Source of the DNA: Pelobacter sp. UBA6093
Lineage (GTDB): Bacteria > Desulfobacterota > Desulfuromonadia > Desulfuromonadales > Syntrophotaleaceae
DNA: 6,439 nt
Reading direction: 5' to 3'
Assembly (NCBI GenBank): GCA_002435955.1
Contig: DIWZ01000032.1
Span: forward strand, 279,885 to 286,323
Shown here: positions 5,133 through 6,439 of the stretch, one piece after another
How positions within the stretch are numbered: position 1 is the stretch's first letter
How the letters are laid out: every line of letters starts with the position of its first letter
Notes under the pieces: generated by a model
The model's database searches: none
What the model was told of the DNA's origin: nothing
The model's input: only the letters and a program-made list of their open reading frames with translations
Position numbers and translations under genes: made by a program

Positions 5133-6439
5133 CTACTCCAGGGATTTTTCCAGGCGGGTGCAGAGAGTTTGCAGAATTTTTATTCGGGCAAATCGCTTGT
5201 CATTGGCCTCCACCAGCGTCCACGGCACCATCACGCAACTGGTTCGATCGATCATATCGCAGGTGGCCTGTTCGTAAAGCTCCCACTTGTCCCGGTTGCG
5301 CCAGTCCTCATCGGTGAGCTTGAAGCGCTTGAAATCCACCGCCTGCCGTTGCTGGAACCGCGTCAATTGTTCTTCCTTGCTGATGGCGAGCCAGAATTTG
5401 ACCACGATCGTCTTGTTTCTGACGAGTTCCTCCTCAAAATCGTTGATTTCGCCGTAAGCCCGCATCCAGTCCGCTTCCGTGCATAAACCCTCTACCCGTT
5501 CGACCAGAACCCGGCCATACCATGACCGGTCAAAGATGGCAAAATGCCCTTTGCGAGGTATCTTCCGCCAAAACCGCCACAGGTAGGGCTGGGCCAGTTC
5601 CTCTTCGGTGGGCGCCGCTATCTGGCTCACCCGGTATTGGCGCGCATCCAGGGCGCCGGTGATACGGCGAATGCTGCCCCCCTTGCCGGCGGCATCGCTG
5701 CCTTCGAAGACCACCACAACGGCCAAATTTTTAAACTTTGGATGCCGGGAGATGAGGTTCAGCTTGCCTTGGTATTGCTCCAGCTTCTTTCCATATTCCG
5801 CTTTGCCCAGGGCGCGGGACAGGTCCAGAGTTTTGAGAATGTGCAACTGATCGATGGCGGGCAGGGCCGGAGGCAGAACGGGACTCGATGAGCTGGGCGT
5901 CTTGAACTGCAGGCGTCGCTGAAGGCCCTGTAGCAGCACCTGGCCAACAGTCAGGGAACGATACGCCGGGTCGTCCCCTTCAACAACAGTCCAGGGGGCC
6001 GCGGCTGTGCTGGTCTGCCGCAGGGCATGCGCGGCAGCCCGGCTAATTTTTTCGTAATGCTTGTAATGATCCCAATCCGTTTCGGTGACCCGCCACCGGG
6101 TATCCTTGTTTTTTTCCAGCTTCCTGAACCGTTGCCGTTGTCTTTCCCGGGACAGATGCAGCCAGAACTTGAATACCAGAGCCCCTTCATCGGTCAGCAT
6201 TTTCTCGAAATGACAGATCCGATCCATGGCCTGGCCAAGTTCCGCGCAGCTGATCCGGCCATAGGCACAATCCAGGATGGTCGGCATGTACCAGGTATCG
6301 ATGAAAATCCCGGTTTTGCCCTTGGGCGGCAGTTCCTGCCAGAAACGCCACATGGCGGGTCGTTCCAGCTCGCCGGCATCAGGCTTGCCCAAGGCGAAAG
6401 TTTCGATGTGGCGAGGATCCATCCAGGTGTTGAGCAGAT
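5133..6439 (-). CDS. pap: polyphosphate:AMP phosphotransferase (tandem-domain PPK2 family), 5' end outside window
   Basis: This cytoplasmic enzyme family uses polyphosphate to phosphorylate AMP to ADP. The frame is open to the window edge: LLNTW precedes the internal MDPRHIETFA, so the Met at 6422 is not the start, and an N-terminal segment with the first P-loop is missing. Two PPK2 domains are visible. Numbering from that Met, the first covers about 1-170 and the second about 200-429, joined by a Ser/Pro-rich linker (176-190). The second has an intact Walker A (GSDAAGKGG, 241-249), Walker B (FDRSWYGR, 297-304) and the lid region with KFWLAISKEEQ. In the first the Walker B equivalent reads FIDTWYMP (40-47), lacking the DRS of the active form, so it is probably a non-catalytic copy, as is usual for this two-domain class. 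ppk1 follows about 200 bp downstream on the same strand, which supports a polyphosphate/adenylate role. Confidence 0.94.
   Translation of the reverse strand, partial: LLNTWMDPRHIETFALGKPDAGELERPAMWRFWQELPPKGKTGIFIDTWYMPTILDCAYGRISCAELGQAMDRICHFEKMLTDEGALVFKFWLHLSRERQRQRFRKLEKNKDTRWRVTETDWDHYKHYEKISRAAAHALRQTSTAAAPWTVVEGDDPAYRSLTVGQVLLQGLQRRLQFKTPSSSSPVLPPALPAIDQLHILKTLDLSRALGKAEYGKKLEQYQGKLNLISRHPKFKNLAVVVVFEGSDAAGKGGSIRRITGALDARQYRVSQIAAPTEEELAQPYLWRFWRKIPRKGHFAIFDRSWYGRVLVERVEGLCTEADWMRAYGEINDFEEELVRNKTIVVKFWLAISKEEQLTRFQQRQAVDFKRFKLTDEDWRNRDKWELYEQATCDMIDRTSCVMVPWTLVEANDKRFARIKILQTLCTRLEKSLE

Noticed and set aside
6420..6422. ATG at 6422 as the true start of the phosphotransferase
   Set aside because: The frame continues upstream to the window edge with family-like residues (LLNTW before MDPR), and the first domain would lack its P-loop, so this Met is internal.

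Overview
The window carries a set of leftward (minus-strand) bacterial genes. Two of them act on inorganic polyphosphate, and two form a transporter operon. Read in the direction of transcription, from the right edge, the order is: (1) a polyphosphate:AMP phosphotransferase of the PPK2 family, with its N-terminus beyond the right edge; (2) a leader of about 200 bp; (3) polyphosphate kinase 1 (ppk1); (4) a possible 45-codon ORF whose start overlaps the ppk1 stop; (5) an intergenic stretch with a strong sigma70-type promoter; (6) an unrecognised 257-residue protein; (7) an SLC13/DASS-type membrane transporter whose start overlaps the stop of the preceding gene; (8) a 167-bp near-complete palindrome (foldback); and (9) at the left edge, the possible tail of a plus-strand reading frame that would converge on the operon.

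The likely host is a Gram-negative, proteobacterium-like organism of moderate GC. A Desulfuromonadales/Geobacter-type host is my guess from gene content and protein style. It is not demonstrated by the sequence.

Functionally, PPK1 reversibly makes polyphosphate from ATP, and the phosphotransferase spends polyphosphate to turn AMP into ADP. The right half is therefore a compact polyphosphate/adenylate module. The left operon has its own promoter (TTGACA, 17 bp, TAGGAT) and pairs an unknown soluble protein with a transporter that lacks canonical SNT signatures. Nothing in the sequence links the two halves beyond being neighbours on the same strand.

The most unusual item is the foldback at 104-270. 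Its two arms pair almost end to end (about 56 Watson-Crick pairs plus about 5 G.U pairs over arms of roughly 83 nt). Both ends are CTAG, and the outward TAG supplies the stop codon of the reading frame entering from each side (the transporter on the right, the partial ORF on the left). It looks like a miniature foldback mobile element or a repeated structured-RNA element, and it carries no protein gene.
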